Notes: a model not told the origin generated them from the sequence alone. A stretch of DNA of 64,000 nucleotides from Streptomyces sp. ADI95-17 (GCF_003846175.1 NZ_ML123045.1:415130-479129); one strand, 5' to 3'. Positions 18,948 to 29,252 are shown, numbered from the stretch's first letter. Numbers and translations: made by a program.

Positions 18948-18972
18948 TTGACAGCATCTGATGGGCCATCAG
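18948..18972 (+). promoter_or_regulatory. Promoter with palindromic operator before WxL pair
   Basis: A consensus TTGACA at 18948-18953 is followed by CTGATGG-G-CCATCAG at 18958-18972, a perfect 7-1-7 palindrome lying in the spacer and -10 area. A repressor bound there would block the promoter. A second TTGACT occurs at 18992-18997. The WxL-like gene starts 101 bases downstream. Confidence 0.5.
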
Positions 18973-19073
18973 TCGGTGCGTTTCGCTGCCATTGACTTCT
19001 TTTCGGCCGGAGCCGTCAATGGGCCCCCGTCGGCGCGGAGAGCCGCTGCGCCGCATCCGCAGGAGGGGGCTCC

Positions 19074-20456
19074 ATGCGTCCGACCGACCGAAGAATCAGC
19101 ATGCGAAGATCCGGCGCCCGGGGGCGGCCCGGACACCGCCGCCGCTGGGCCGCCGCGCTGGGCGTGGGCGCGCTCGTCGTGGCCGGGGGAGGGGTGCTCG
19201 CGGGACCCGCGCAGGCCACGGTCACCGCCTCGGTGCCGGTGGACTTCCCCACCCACTGCATCCCGCCGGCCATCGCGGGCATCCCGCCGATCGACGGGAC
19301 GACGAAGGCCTCGATCACCGTCGACAACGCCGCCCCGAAGGTGGGCGAGACGGTCACCGTCACGTACACCGTCGTCGAGGCCGCCGCGAGCAACCCGGTC
19401 GATCTGGCACTGCCCGCCGACATCATGACGCCGACCGGCAAGGTCACCGTCGGCGGTGCGCAGAGCGCGAGCGTCACCGTCGCGGGCCCGAAGAAGAACG
19501 ACCCGGTACCCGGCAAGGGCACCTTCCCGTCGTTCTCGATGACCGGCACCTTCACGGTCACCGCACCGGGCTCGATCACCCTGTCGCCCGGCGACTACAA
19601 CATCCACACCAGCTACATCATGGAGCTGGACACCCCCTGCACGGTGACGGACCCGCCCGCCCCCGTCTCCGAGACGATCATCGCGACGGACGACGGCGGC
19701 CAGGTCAACGAGCGTGCCATCCAGCTCGGGGCCGCTTCCGGCAAGGCCGGCGACGAGGTCACCGTCACCGGCTCGAAGTTCACCCCGGGCGCGGACATCA
19801 CCCTCGCCGGCCGGGCCGGTGACACCCAGACCGCCGACACGGCCACGGTGAAGGCGGACGGATCCGGCGGCTTCAGCGGCCGGCTCACCGTCGACGACCC
19901 GGCGACCACCGGCATCGTCGCCTACGAGGGCGGCAGCTGGGACCCGGCCAAGGGGGCGGGCCCGCGGGCCTACACCGTCACCGGTGGCGGCGGCGAGACC
20001 CCCGACGGCAGCCAGAAGCTCAACACCTCCATCCAGGCGGGCACGCTCTCCATGCTCCAGGCCGGGGACACCGTCGAGATGTCGGCGGTCGACTTCGGCC
20101 GCGGCGGCGCCTCCCGCGGCTCCTTGCAGACGGTGACGGTCGAGGACTTCCGCGGCGGCCCCGCGGGCTGGTCCCTGACCGGCAAGGTCACCGACTTCAC
20201 GGGCCCCGGCGGCGCGACGATCGGTGCCTCCGCACTTTCCTGGACCCCGGTCTGCGCGACGAAGCCCGGCAGCCCGAGCACCTGCGCGGCGGGTTCCGCG
20301 GGACCGGTCGGCAGCGCGGGCGCCACGCTGGCGTCCACGCCGAACGGGACCTTCACCGGCGGCGAGTTCACCGTCGACGCCCGGCTCGCGCTGAACGTAC
20401 CGGCGTACACCGCCCCCGGCGCGTACTCCGGCGTGCTCACCCTCACCCTCACGTGA
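19074..20456 (+). CDS. Secreted WxL-domain-like surface protein
   Basis: The 460-residue protein has a twin-arginine-rich N terminus, a hydrophobic core (WAAALGVGALVVAGGGVLAGPAQA) and a likely cleavage after AQA near residue 48. Two beta-rich, Thr/Val-rich domains follow. The last about 150 residues resemble the WxL domain: EDFRGGPAGWSLTGKVTDF with W-S-L at 366-368, and a C-terminal YSGVLTLTLT that stands for the usual Y..LTWTL end. WxL domains attach proteins non-covalently to peptidoglycan and pair with DUF916 proteins; the next gene is one. The ATG at 19074 has AGGAGG 7 bases upstream. There is no C-terminal anchor or LPXTG motif. Confidence 0.75.
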   Translation: MRPTDRRISMRRSGARGRPGHRRRWAAALGVGALVVAGGGVLAGPAQATVTASVPVDFPTHCIPPAIAGIPPIDGTTKASITVDNAAPKVGETVTVTYTVVEAAASNPVDLALPADIMTPTGKVTVGGAQSASVTVAGPKKNDPVPGKGTFPSFSMTGTFTVTAPGSITLSPGDYNIHTSYIMELDTPCTVTDPPAPVSETIIATDDGGQVNERAIQLGAASGKAGDEVTVTGSKFTPGADITLAGRAGDTQTADTATVKADGSGGFSGRLTVDDPATTGIVAYEGGSWDPAKGAGPRAYTVTGGGGETPDGSQKLNTSIQAGTLSMLQAGDTVEMSAVDFGRGGASRGSLQTVTVEDFRGGPAGWSLTGKVTDFTGPGGATIGASALSWTPVCATKPGSPSTCAAGSAGPVGSAGATLASTPNGTFTGGEFTVDARLALNVPAYTAPGAYSGVLTLTLT

Positions 20457-20602
20457 CCTGGGGTCTTTCGTTCGGATCAGGCCGGCCCCCGCGAGCCCGG
20501 CATGATCCGGACGAGAGGCCCGAGTGCTCCCGAGCAACCGGCGATCCGGGCGCGCACCCGCCCGGACCGTCCGTCCCGACCACCACCCGGGGGTTCCGAA
20601 CC

Positions 20603-21547
20603 GTGCGCCACATCCACGTACTGCTCCTGGCCGGCATCCTCCTGCTGATCGGCGCGCCCGCGGCCGACGCCGCGGACAACGGCAGCTGGTCGGTCTTCCC
20701 GGCCACCGCACGGGCCGGCCAGCGCCCGTACTTCTACCTCTCGGCCGACCCCGGCGCCACGCTCCACGACAAGGTCACCGTCACCAACAAGACGGACCGG
20801 CCGCAGAGCTTTCGGCTGTACGCCGCCGACGCCTACAACACCGCCCGCGACGGCGGCTTCGCCGTCCGCACCCGCGACGAGAAGCAGACATCGGTCGGCG
20901 CCTGGACGACGACCGGCCGCGACCGGGTCACCGTGGAGCCGCACGGCTCGGTCACCGTCCCGGTCACCATCGCCGTGCCCGAGAACGCCGAACCCGGCGA
21001 CCACCCCGGCGCGCTCGTCGCACTGGACGAGCACGTCGACCCCGCCGACGCCGGTGCCGTCGCCGTCGGCATCCAGAAGGCGGTCGGCGCCCGGATCTAT
21101 CTCCGGGTCAACGGCCCGACCGTGCCCGCGCTCTCCGTGGACGACATCCGGGTCGAGCACACCCAGCCCCTGGTCCCCGGGACCGGGAAGAGCCGGGCCG
21201 TGATCTCGTACACACTCCACAACCGGGGCAACGTCACCCTCAGCCCCAAGGTCGCCCTCAAGGCCGAGGGCCTCTTCGGCCGCACCCTGCTCGCCCGCGA
21301 CCTGAAGAAGATCCCCTCCGAGCTGCTGCCCCGCCAGCAGGTCCGGCTGACCGAGCGGTGGGCCAGCGCGCCCCAGCTGGAATGGGGCGAGATCCGGCTG
21401 ACCGCGAGCGCCCGCGAGACCCGCGAGTCCGCCACCGCCTCGTACTTCGCGCTGCCCTGGCTGGTCGCCGGGATCCTGCTGGTGATCGTCGGCGGGGGCA
21501 CGGGGATGTGGATACGGGCCCGCCGGGGCCGTACCCGCACCGCCTGA
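20603..21547 (+). CDS. DUF916 (WxL-interacting type) membrane-anchored protein
   Basis: The 314-residue protein has a signal peptide (HVLLLAGILLLIGAPAADAA), a DUF916-like N-terminal domain (PYFYLSADPGATLHDKVTVTN near 37-57 and SFRLYAADAYNTARDGGFAV near 63-82), a second beta-sandwich (DDIRVEHTQPLVPG onward) and one C-terminal membrane helix (LPWLVAGILLVIVGGGTGMWI) with an RARRGR stop-transfer tail. This matches the PGB/DUF916-DUF3324 layout of WxL-interacting proteins in Firmicutes. It probably displays or tethers the WxL-like protein encoded just upstream. GTG at 20603 is chosen because it starts directly at the signal peptide, with a GGGGG ribosome site before it. Confidence 0.82.
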   Translation: MRHIHVLLLAGILLLIGAPAADAADNGSWSVFPATARAGQRPYFYLSADPGATLHDKVTVTNKTDRPQSFRLYAADAYNTARDGGFAVRTRDEKQTSVGAWTTTGRDRVTVEPHGSVTVPVTIAVPENAEPGDHPGALVALDEHVDPADAGAVAVGIQKAVGARIYLRVNGPTVPALSVDDIRVEHTQPLVPGTGKSRAVISYTLHNRGNVTLSPKVALKAEGLFGRTLLARDLKKIPSELLPRQQVRLTERWASAPQLEWGEIRLTASARETRESATASYFALPWLVAGILLVIVGGGTGMWIRARRGRTRTA

Positions 21548-21618
21548 GACGACATCCGACAGGCCCCGCCGCGGCCCTTGGTGCGGCGGGGCCGCCGGGA
21601 TCGGGGACAATGGGCGCC

Positions 21619-22584
21619 ATGAGCGTTCGACCTGACACAGATGCCGCCGCGCAGCAGGCCGCGGGCAAAGCCCCCCACCGGGCCGGTTTCGCCTGCTTCG
21701 TGGGCCGCCCCAACGCGGGCAAGTCCACCCTCACGAACGCTCTGGTCGGCCAGAAGGTGGCGATCACCTCCAACCGGCCGCAGACCACCCGGCACACCGT
21801 GCGCGGCATCGTGCACCGCGACGACGCGCAGCTGATCCTGGTCGACACCCCCGGCCTCCACAAGCCGCGCACGCTGCTGGGCGAGCGGCTCAACGACGTC
21901 GTACGGACCACCTGGGCCGAGGTCGACGTCATCGGCTTCTGCCTGCCGGCCGACCAGAAGCTCGGCCCCGGCGACAAGTACATCGTCAAGGAACTCGCGG
22001 GCATCAAGAAGACCCCGAAGATCGCCATCATCACCAAGACCGACCTGGTCGACTCCAAGCAGCTCGCCGAACAGCTGCTGGCCGTCTCCCGCCTCGGCGA
22101 GGAGCTCGGCTTCGAGTGGGCGGAGATCATCCCGGTCTCCGCGGTCAAGGACACCCAGGTCGGTCTGCTGGGCGACCTGATCGCCCCGCTGCTCCCGGAG
22201 AGCCCGCCGCTCTACCCGGAGGGCGACCTCACCGACGAGCCCGAGATGGTCATGGTCGCGGAGCTGATCCGCGAGGCCGCGCTCGAAGGCGTACGGGACG
22301 AGCTGCCGCACTCCATCGCGGTCGTCGTCGAGGAGATGCTGCCGCGCGAGGGCCGCCCGGCGGACAAGCCGCTGCTCGACATCCACGCCAACGTCTACAT
22401 CGAGCGCCCGAGCCAGAAGGGCATCATCATCGGCCCGAAGGGCAAGCGGCTGAAGGACGTCGGCACCAAGTCCCGCAAGCACATCGAGGCACTGCTCGGC
22501 ACGCCGGTCTTCCTGGACCTCCATGTGAAGGTCGCGAAGGACTGGCAGCGCGACCCCAAGCAGCTGCGCAAGCTGGGGTTCTGA
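21619..22584 (+). CDS. era: GTPase Era
   Basis: The 321-residue protein has the Era GTPase domain (GRPNAGKST at 29-37, DTPGLHKP near 78, TKTD near 139, SAVKD near 174) and a C-terminal KH domain with GIIIGPKGKRLKDVG near 273-287. Era binds 16S rRNA near its 3' end and checks 30S assembly, which fits its position downstream of phoH-ybeY. ATG at 21619 has GGGGAC 10 bases upstream; an ATG at 21610 in the same frame adds three residues. A two-way hairpin follows. Confidence 0.97.
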   Translation: MSVRPDTDAAAQQAAGKAPHRAGFACFVGRPNAGKSTLTNALVGQKVAITSNRPQTTRHTVRGIVHRDDAQLILVDTPGLHKPRTLLGERLNDVVRTTWAEVDVIGFCLPADQKLGPGDKYIVKELAGIKKTPKIAIITKTDLVDSKQLAEQLLAVSRLGEELGFEWAEIIPVSAVKDTQVGLLGDLIAPLLPESPPLYPEGDLTDEPEMVMVAELIREAALEGVRDELPHSIAVVVEEMLPREGRPADKPLLDIHANVYIERPSQKGIIIGPKGKRLKDVGTKSRKHIEALLGTPVFLDLHVKVAKDWQRDPKQLRKLGF

Positions 22585-22603
22585 GCCGAGCTACCGGAAA
22601 ACC

Positions 22604-22638
22604 GGTCTCACGCGCCCTCCTTCAGGACGCGTGAGACC
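22604..22638. terminator. Bidirectional terminator between era and emfourin gene
   Basis: GGTCTCACGCG at 22604-22614 pairs perfectly with CGCGTGAGACC at 22628-22638 over a 13-base loop. The right arm and loop lie inside the last codons of the minus-strand inhibitor gene, so that gene's own 3' end forms part of the terminator. Confidence 0.7.
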
Positions 22639-22874
22639 AGTGCCCGCTGGGCGTCGGTCAGCTTCGGGTCCGCGCAGTGGACCGTCCGGTCGCCGACCGT
22701 GATCGCATACCGGAAGCCGTCCGGCACACCGCCGGGCGGGGTGTCGTGGCCCGCGGCGAGCGCCGTCTCGGCCAGCGCCTCCCACTCCGGCGCGTCGGCC
22801 AGCCCGGCGGTGTCGACCTCGCGGCGGCGTGCGATGCCGGCGAAGCCGCCGGTCCTGCTGACCTGGATCCGCAT
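22608..22874 (-). CDS. Emfourin-type metalloprotease inhibitor
   Basis: The 88-residue protein (MRIQVSRTGGFAGIARRREVD start, then SGRR-less AEWEALAETALAA-like helix and FRYAITVGDRTVHCADPKL) matches the emfourin family as I know it from Serratia protealysin loci: small cytoplasmic slow-binding inhibitors of protealysin-like M4 peptidases. GGAGGA lies at proper distance before ATG 22874. It lies 48 bases downstream of the M4 protease gene on the same strand, the usual enzyme-inhibitor order. There is no signal peptide. Confidence 0.85.
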   Translation of the reverse strand: MRIQVSRTGGFAGIARRREVDTAGLADAPEWEALAETALAAGHDTPPGGVPDGFRYAITVGDRTVHCADPKLTDAQRALVSRVLKEGA

Positions 22875-22922
22875 GTGATGTCCTCCAACGCCGGGCGGGC
22901 CGGGCAAGGGGCCGGAACCGCG

Positions 22923-23999
22923 TTATGCGGTCGGTACGCCCACTTCCGACCACGCCTTCAGGACGGCCTCGGCCTCGTCGCCCTCGCCGAAGCGGCTGCG
23001 GGCGGCGGCGACCGTCAGCCTGGCGAAGTCCGCGAAGTCCGCGTCCACGGCCAGTTGACCACCTGTGAGCACATCGAACCAGAGTTGGCCGGCCCGCTCC
23101 CACGCATTGCCGCCGAGCGCCGTCGCCAGCAGATAGAACGCGCGGTTCGGAATGCCCGAGTTGAGGTGCACCCCGCCGTTGTCCTCGCTGGTGTGGACGT
23201 AGTCCTCCATCTTCGCGGGCTGCGGGTCCCTGCCCAGCACGTCGTCGTCGTACGCCGTGCCCGGCGCCTTCATCGAGCGCAGCGCGACGCCCTGGACGCG
23301 GGGCGCGAGCAGCCCGGCGCCGATCAGCCAGTCCGCCTGGTCGGCGCTCTGGCCCAGCGAGTACTGCTTGACCAGGGAGCCGAAGACGTCGGACATGGAT
23401 TCGTTGAGCGCGCCGGACTGGCCGTAGTAGCTCAGATTGGCGGTGTACTGGGTCAGGCCGTGGGTCAGCTCGTGGCCGATCACGTCGATGGCGACGGTGA
23501 AGTCCAGGAAGATCTCGCCGTCCCCGTCGCCGAAGACCATCTGCTCGCCGTCGAAGAAGGCGTTGTTGTACTTCTCGTCGTAGTGCACGGAACCGATCAG
23601 CGGCAGTCCGTTGCCGTCGATCGAACGGCGGCCGTACGCCTTGAGCAGCAGCTCGAAGGTGGCGCCGAGGCCCGCGTACGCGCGATTGACGCTCGCGTCC
23701 TTCGTCGGCTCCTGGCCCTCGGCACGGACCTTGGTGCCGGGCAGCTGCGTGCCGTTGCGGCAGTCGTACAGCACGCGCTCGGGCTTGTCGGACACCTCCC
23801 CGTCGGACGCGGGGGCGACGGGCACGGTGACGACCGTGGCCATCTGGCGGCGGGTGCGGCGGGCCGCGTCGCCCTCCAGGGTGCGACGGGCGGGGCCGGC
23901 GAGATCGGGGTTGTCGGACTGCGACAGCTTGTCGAGGACCTGGGGCGGCACGATCGTGCAGAAGACGGGGCGGAACCCGTGCGGTGACTGAGGCTGCAT
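22923..23999 (-). CDS. M4 family metallopeptidase, protealysin-like
   Basis: The 358-residue protein has a short propeptide with FCTIVPPQVLDKLS at 13-26, typical of protealysin rather than thermolysin, and no signal peptide. The catalytic domain carries HELTH at 176-180 and third ligand Glu200 in GALNESMSDVFG, plus a C-terminal HLNSGIPNRAFY helix with the transition-state histidine region near 270. Protealysins are neutral zinc proteases that act on other proteins after propeptide self-removal. ATG at 23999 is chosen to match the family start; a GTG at 24035 is in frame, but neither has a good ribosome site. It is paired with the inhibitor gene downstream. Confidence 0.93.
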   Translation of the reverse strand: MQPQSPHGFRPVFCTIVPPQVLDKLSQSDNPDLAGPARRTLEGDAARRTRRQMATVVTVPVAPASDGEVSDKPERVLYDCRNGTQLPGTKVRAEGQEPTKDASVNRAYAGLGATFELLLKAYGRRSIDGNGLPLIGSVHYDEKYNNAFFDGEQMVFGDGDGEIFLDFTVAIDVIGHELTHGLTQYTANLSYYGQSGALNESMSDVFGSLVKQYSLGQSADQADWLIGAGLLAPRVQGVALRSMKAPGTAYDDDVLGRDPQPAKMEDYVHTSEDNGGVHLNSGIPNRAFYLLATALGGNAWERAGQLWFDVLTGGQLAVDADFADFARLTVAAARSRFGEGDEAEAVLKAWSEVGVPTA

Positions 24000-24096
24000 A
24001 CACCCGACTGTGGCAGCAGGTAACCGCGTTGTCACTGGTTGCGATCAGGATTGACGAAATGGAGTGATCGATCACGGTTGGGTGTTTCGTGCGCCC

Positions 24097-24120
24097 GGTC
24101 CCGCATACTGATACGGGACC
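24097..24120. promoter_or_regulatory. Inverted repeat upstream of leuA leader
   Basis: GGTCCCG and CGGGACC flank a 10-base AT-rich centre (CATACTGATA). The repeat ends 22 bases before the probable TAGTCT -10 box of the leader transcript, in the -35 zone, so it could be an operator. No regulator is identified. Confidence 0.4.
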
Positions 24121-24142
24121 GACGCATCAGGCGCCTCTCGGT

Positions 24143-24148
24143 TAGTCT
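24143..24148 (+). promoter_or_regulatory. Probable -10 box of leuL-leuA
   Basis: TAGTCT ends 9 bases before the leader peptide ATG at 24158. The transcript would begin at or very near that ATG, so the leader peptide may be read from a leaderless message. Confidence 0.45.
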
Positions 24149-24157
24149 CGTCGCATC

Positions 24158-26082
<1,925 letters not shown>

Positions 26083-26112
26083 TCCGGCGCCCGCGAGGGC
26101 GCACGGCCGCAC

Positions 26113-26157
26113 GGCCGAAAACCCCGTCCACCCGCTTCCGGGGGGCGGGGTTCGGCC
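26113..26157 (+). terminator. leuA terminator
   Basis: GGCCGAA and CCCCG at 26113-26126 pair with CGGGGTTCGGCC at 26146-26157 with a two-base AA bulge and a 19-base loop. It lies 30 bases after the leuA stop. Confidence 0.65.
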
Positions 26158-26262
26158 ATCTCCGGGCGGTTGTGACGGGCGAGGTACTGACGCCACATCA
26201 CGACTGTGGTTAACATCACGTCCACACGGCAATGTTGCCGGAGCGTTACGGAGGTGTGCGAC

Positions 26263-26967
26263 GTGCGGTCAGCCCTGGGACAACGCGCCATGAAGCTGCG
26301 TATCTGCGGCATCCGCACCGTCTGGGACCCCGTCGGCGACGGGGAGTTCTTCTGCCCCGGCTGCGGCGGCGACCGCAACTACCGCAGGCTCACCGGCCGT
26401 CGGCGCTTCGCGGTGCTCGGCGTGCCGATGCTGCGGCGCGGCACCGTCGGCCCGGTCGTCGAATGCGCCGCCTGCCGCGAGCACTTCGGCACCGACGCGC
26501 TCGACCACCCCACCACCACCCGGCTCTCCGCCATGCTCCGGGACGCCGTCCACACCGTCGCGCTCGGCGTCCTCGCGGCCGGCGGCACCACTTCCCGCAC
26601 GGTGCTGGAGACCGCGGCCACCATCGTGCGCGGCGCCGGGTTCGACGACTGCACCGAGGACCAGCTCTGCACCGTCGTCGAGGTCCTCGCCGCCGACACC
26701 GGCCACGGCTCCGCGTTCGACCCCGCGGCCGAGGCCTGCGGAGCGGCCCTCGCCATCGAGCTGCACGAGGCGCTGGAACCCCTCGGCCCGCACCTCGCCC
26801 CCGCCGGACGCGAATCGATTCTGCTCCAGGGCGCCAGGATCGCGCTCGCCGACGGCCCGTACGGGCAGGCCGAGCGCGAGGTGCTGACCACGGTCGGCGG
26901 CGCGCTCCAGCTCTGCGCCCAGGACACGGCCCGGCTGCTCGCCGAGGCGGCGCGCACGCCTTCCTGA
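26263..26967 (+). CDS. TerB-like protein with N-terminal zinc ribbon
   Basis: The 234-residue protein starts with a zinc-ribbon-like part (FFCPGCGGDRNYRR near 27-40 and VVECAACREHFG near 66-77, two CxxC pairs). It continues into an all-helical TerB-like domain (ALGVLAAGG, ARIALADGPYGQAEREVL near 190-207, where acidic residues in helix turns typify TerB). The family name comes from tellurite resistance, but chromosomal members have no proven role. GTG at 26263 is chosen because GGAGG at 26250-26254 is 8 bases upstream; an upstream GTG at 26206 is in frame. It precedes recO by 45 bases. Confidence 0.82.
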   Translation: MRSALGQRAMKLRICGIRTVWDPVGDGEFFCPGCGGDRNYRRLTGRRRFAVLGVPMLRRGTVGPVVECAACREHFGTDALDHPTTTRLSAMLRDAVHTVALGVLAAGGTTSRTVLETAATIVRGAGFDDCTEDQLCTVVEVLAADTGHGSAFDPAAEACGAALAIELHEALEPLGPHLAPAGRESILLQGARIALADGPYGQAEREVLTTVGGALQLCAQDTARLLAEAARTPS

Positions 26968-27012
26968 CCCGCCCCGGCCCCGCCCGCCCTCCCCGTACCG
27001 GACAATGGACGC

Positions 27013-27759
27013 ATGAGCTTGTTCCGGGACGACGGCGTGGTGCTGCGCACGCAGAAGCTGGGCGAGGCCGACCGGATCATCACGATCCTGACCCGCGGCC
27101 ACGGCCGGGTGCGCGCCGTCGCGCGCGGGGTGCGCCGCACGAAGTCCAAGTTCGGGGCCCGGCTGGAACCCTTCTCCCACGTCGACGTGCAGTTCTTCGC
27201 CCGGGGCAGCGAGCTGATCGGCCGCGGGCTGCCGCTCTGCACCCAGAGCGAGACGATCGCTCCGTACGGTGGCGGCATCGTCACCGACTACGCCCGCTAC
27301 ACCGCCGGCACCGCGATGCTGGAGACCGCCGAGCGGTTCACCGACCACGAGGGCGAGCCCGCGGTCCAGCAGTACCTGCTGCTCGTCGGCGGGCTGCGCA
27401 CCCTCGCCCGCGGCGAACACGAGCCGCATCTCATCCTCGACGCGTTCCTGCTGCGCTCGCTGGCCGTCAACGGCTACGCACCCAGCTTCGAGGACTGCGC
27501 CAAGTGCGGAATGTCCGGACCGAACCGGTTCTTCTCGGTCGCGGCGGGCGGCGTCATATGCGGCGACTGCCGGGTGCCCGGCAGCGTCGTACCCTCGGCT
27601 GAGGCCGTCACACTGCTGAGCGCACTGCTCAGCGGCGACTGGGAGACGGCGGACGCGTGCGAGGCGCGTCATGTCAGGGAGGGGAGCGGACTGGTGTCCG
27701 CCTATCTGCACTGGCATCTGGAGCGCGGGCTGCGCTCACTGCGGTACGTAGAGAAGTGA
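27013..27759 (+). CDS. recO: DNA repair protein RecO
   Basis: The 248-residue protein has the N-terminal OB fold of RecO ([22 protein letters not shown]) and a C-terminal zinc-binding part with CAKCGMSG near 165 and CGDCR near 184. RecO anneals single strands and helps RecR load RecA. Its stop overlaps a possible upstream GTG of uppS, and the ATG I chose for uppS is 35 bases downstream, so the two genes are one unit. Confidence 0.95.
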   Translation: MSLFRDDGVVLRTQKLGEADRIITILTRGHGRVRAVARGVRRTKSKFGARLEPFSHVDVQFFARGSELIGRGLPLCTQSETIAPYGGGIVTDYARYTAGTAMLETAERFTDHEGEPAVQQYLLLVGGLRTLARGEHEPHLILDAFLLRSLAVNGYAPSFEDCAKCGMSGPNRFFSVAAGGVICGDCRVPGSVVPSAEAVTLLSALLSGDWETADACEARHVREGSGLVSAYLHWHLERGLRSLRYVEK

Positions 27760-27794
27760 CACAGGCAGATCAGGCACAGGGAGCGAGACAGTTC

Positions 27795-28619
27795 ATGGCA
27801 GTACGCGGGATGCTCGGCGGCCGTAACCGGCGCGACTACAAGACCCCGGAGCCGCACCCCTCCGGTGCCACGCCCCCGAAGATCCCCGGCGAGCTGGTGC
27901 CCAAGCACGTGGCCGTCGTGATGGACGGCAACGGCCGCTGGGCCAAGGAGCGCGGCCTTCCGCGCACCGAGGGCCACAAGGTCGGCGAGGGCGTCGTCAT
28001 GGACGTCCTCAAGGGCTGCATCGAGATGGGCGTGAAGAACCTCTCGCTGTACGCGTTCTCCACCGAGAACTGGAAGCGGTCCCCGGAGGAGGTGAAGTTC
28101 CTGATGAACTTCAACCGGGACGTGATCCGCCGCCGCCGCGACGAGATGGACGAACTGGGCATCCGCATCCGCTGGGTGGGCCGCATGCCCAAGCTGTGGA
28201 AGTCCGTCGTCCAGGAGCTCCAGGTCGCCCAGGAGCAGACCAAGGACAACGACAGGATGACGCTGTACTTCTGCGTCAACTACGGCGGCCGGGCCGAGAT
28301 CGCGGACGCCGCGCAGCGGATCGCCCAGGACGTCGCGGCCGGGAAGCTCGACCCGTCGAAGGTCAACGAGAAGACCTTCGCGAAGTACATCTACTACCCG
28401 GACATGCCGGACGTGGACCTCTTCGTCCGCCCCAGCGGCGAGCAGCGCACGTCCAACTACCTGATCTGGCAGAGCGCCTACGCCGAGATGGTCTTCCAGG
28501 ACGTGCTCTGGCCGGACTTCGACCGCCGTGACCTGTGGCGGGCCTGTCTGGAATTCGCCCAGCGGGACCGGCGCTTCGGCGGCGCGGTGGAGGCGGGTAC
28601 CGCGGAGCCGGCCATCTGA
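27795..28619 (+). CDS. uppS: Isoprenyl transferase (UPP synthase family)
   Basis: The 274-residue protein is a cis-prenyltransferase. It has [18 protein letters not shown] near 36-53 (catalytic Asp in MDGNGRWA), [11 protein letters not shown] near 90 and [27 protein letters not shown] split around 205-230. It makes a long-chain polyprenyl diphosphate used as lipid carrier for cell wall synthesis. ATG at 27795 is used; an in-frame GTG at 27756 overlaps the recO stop and would add 13 residues. Confidence 0.95.
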   Translation: MAVRGMLGGRNRRDYKTPEPHPSGATPPKIPGELVPKHVAVVMDGNGRWAKERGLPRTEGHKVGEGVVMDVLKGCIEMGVKNLSLYAFSTENWKRSPEEVKFLMNFNRDVIRRRRDEMDELGIRIRWVGRMPKLWKSVVQELQVAQEQTKDNDRMTLYFCVNYGGRAEIADAAQRIAQDVAAGKLDPSKVNEKTFAKYIYYPDMPDVDLFVRPSGEQRTSNYLIWQSAYAEMVFQDVLWPDFDRRDLWRACLEFAQRDRRFGGAVEAGTAEPAI

Positions 28620-28642
28620 CCCTGCCGTTACGATTCCGCCCC

Positions 28643-29176
28643 ATGACAACTCAGGGGCGGGAACTGGAAGGGGCCGTGGTCGAGCTGGAGTACCAGCCGA
28701 CCACGGCCGATTTCGCGGAGGCGCTGAACGCCCGCGCGAAGATCAGCAGGAGTGGCCGAATGCAGCGCAAGCTGCTGATCCTGATGCCGGCGCTGGCCGT
28801 GCTGATGGGCATCACGATCGCGAGCGGCCGGCACGGCCCGGGGGCGCCCGTCTGGGTGGGGCTCGTCTTCGTGATGCTGGCCGTGATCCTGACGCCCTGG
28901 CTCCAGGCCCGGCAGCTGTACCGGTTCGCCGTGCGCCAGGGCACCTGCCGCACGGTGGTGCGCGAGACCGGCATAGAGGTGGCCACGGACCACAGCACCA
29001 TGACCGTCCGCTGGCCGATGGTGCCCCGCTACCGGGAGACGCCGCAGCTCTTCGTGCTGTTCAGCGGCGACAAGCAGGCCACCGGGATCACCATGCTGCC
29101 CAAGCGTGCCGTGCGTGGGCAGGAAGAGCTCGACCGGTTGCGGAGCGTGCTCGACCGCAACGTACGAAGGCTCTGA
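28643..29176 (+). CDS. YcxB family membrane protein
   Basis: The 177-residue protein has a polar N terminus (VVELEYQPTTADFAEALNAR), two adjacent membrane helices (LLILMPALAVLMGITIASG and VWVGLVFVMLAVILTPWL) and a C-terminal PH-like domain (GIEVATDHSTMTVRWPMVPRY, then a FSGDKQATGITMLPKRA strand-loop). This is the usual YcxB-like layout with no known function. It follows uppS by 23 bases and ends before a strong double hairpin. Confidence 0.82.
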   Translation: MTTQGRELEGAVVELEYQPTTADFAEALNARAKISRSGRMQRKLLILMPALAVLMGITIASGRHGPGAPVWVGLVFVMLAVILTPWLQARQLYRFAVRQGTCRTVVRETGIEVATDHSTMTVRWPMVPRYRETPQLFVLFSGDKQATGITMLPKRAVRGQEELDRLRSVLDRNVRRL

Positions 29177-29185
29177 GACGGGCGA

Positions 29186-29212
29186 GGGCCCGGGGGCGGC
29201 GCCCCCGGGCCC
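29186..29212. terminator. Bidirectional terminator, hairpin 1
   Basis: GGGCCCGGGGGC and GCCCCCGGGCCC form a perfect 12-base stem with a 3-base loop. It lies between the convergent YcxB-like gene and zur. A near-copy of its right half follows 12 bases on. Confidence 0.8.
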
Positions 29213-29223
29213 TCACTTCGCCC

Positions 29224-29238
29224 GGGGGCGCCGCCCCC
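29224..29238. terminator. Bidirectional terminator, hairpin 2
   Basis: GGGGGC and GCCCCC form a 6-base stem with a 3-base loop. The segment 29233-29252 repeats 29201-29220 with one change (GCCCCC(A/G)GGCCCTCACTTCG), so the terminator looks locally duplicated. Confidence 0.6.
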
Positions 29239-29252
29239 AGGCCCTCACTTCG

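Noticed and set aside
21597..21618. Alternative start of era at 21610
   Set aside because: GGGGAC is only one base from that codon and at normal distance from ATG 21619.
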